A stretch of DNA of 64,000 nt, taken from assembly GCF_963678635.1 (NCBI RefSeq), contig NC_087068.1, positions 22,287,029 through 22,351,028 of the forward strand, given 5' to 3'. The notes under the pieces were generated by a model. It saw only the letters and a list, made by a program, of their open reading frames with translations, ran no database searches and was not told the DNA's origin. The DNA is from Symsagittifera roscoffensis. Lineage: Eukaryota; Xenacoelomorpha; Acoela; Convolutidae. The translations under genes and the position numbers were made by a program. Of the stretch, positions 63,546-64,000 are shown one piece after another. Position 1 is the stretch's first letter. Each line of letters opens with the position of its first letter.

Positions 63546-64000
63546 AGCTAAAGTTGGAGGTACGTATTTATTATTTTTTTGAATTTCTTATACTGATGCG
63601 GTATAAAATGTCTAATTTCAAATATTGGACTTTGGCCAAACCCTTATCTATTTCTCTATTAAAATTAGAGTGAAAATTTTTGAGATTTTGGAATTTTCCT
63701 GGAGACATAATTTTTCTCTTAAAAACAATTCAAGAGTAGCCAATTCATTAAAAAAAATCGCGCATCCGCTTCTTTAGATTGAAATTTTCATCTCTGATTT
63801 GATAGTGTAGTTTTTAAAATTTTGAATACTCCTTGAGTCATATGGGCGTAGCCGCTTGTGGAGGGGGAGAATTTAAAATTCATTCTTTCTCTTGAAACCA
63901 AAATCTCAGATTTGGTATGTTAGTTTTTGAGAAAATGAAAAACAATTAAAAAAAACTTCAAATATCCCCACCTACAGACTTTTTCGAAGTCTGCAGACAT

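Overview
This is an animal (metazoan) nuclear sequence. It is AT-rich, with short protein-coding exons separated by long introns. The splice sites are mostly GT-AG, intact tRNA-Pro is present, and transposon remnants are dense. The genes are metazoan: CYFIP/Sra-1, an essential myosin light chain, a collagen-type prolyl 4-hydroxylase alpha subunit, NPC1, and a MANSC-like secreted protein. The proteins align over their length to human families I know, but are strongly diverged, so a fast-evolving invertebrate lineage seems likely. I cannot name the phylum.

Layout. (1) 737-34005, + strand: 3' portion of a CYFIP/Sra-1 gene; upstream exons lie before the window. Four of its exons occur twice (4857-6313 and 9312-10769) inside a ~4.45 kb direct tandem duplication. 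(2) 38018-39323, - strand: a complete essential myosin light chain in four exons. (3) 44407-47506, + strand: a prolyl 4-hydroxylase alpha gene; the signal-peptide end is uncertain. (4) 50554-58890, - strand: the last seven exons (515 codons) of NPC1; upstream exons are not in view. (5) 59390-60083, + strand: first two exons of a secreted Cys-rich, MANSC-like gene. It lies on the side where the rest of NPC1 should be, so it is probably nested in an NPC1 intron. (6) 60864-60935, + strand: tRNA-Pro(AGG).

The rest is repeats. Family A (~0.5 kb, with a conserved GCGCGATATATTTCGCGC-like core) occurs at least ten times, singly, as inverted pairs and as a four-unit tandem array. One copy is split by a 1499-bp Mutator-like (MULE) element with a 9-bp target duplication and a FLYWCH zinc-finger ORF. 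A second copy in an NPC1 intron keeps a broken MULE transposase. Both MULE copies carry an antisense tRNA-like segment. There are also LINE and Ty3/gypsy-like remnants, a 237-bp palindromic MITE, a 1.1-kb foldback element, a near-perfect 1024-bp tandem duplication, a 25-bp minisatellite, and two fields of ATCGAT-centred AT-rich palindromes.

Functionally, CYFIP (WAVE complex, actin branching) and myosin light chain are cytoskeletal. P4HA (ER collagen hydroxylation) and NPC1 (lysosomal sterol export) belong to the secretory and endolysosomal systems. Nothing suggests the genes work as a cluster. The most interesting points are the duplicated CYFIP exon block, whose joint inclusion would create an immediate TGA stop, and the altered Rac1 D-site in CYFIP. 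All calls rest on reading frames, splice-phase agreement and remembered family motifs; no search was run.
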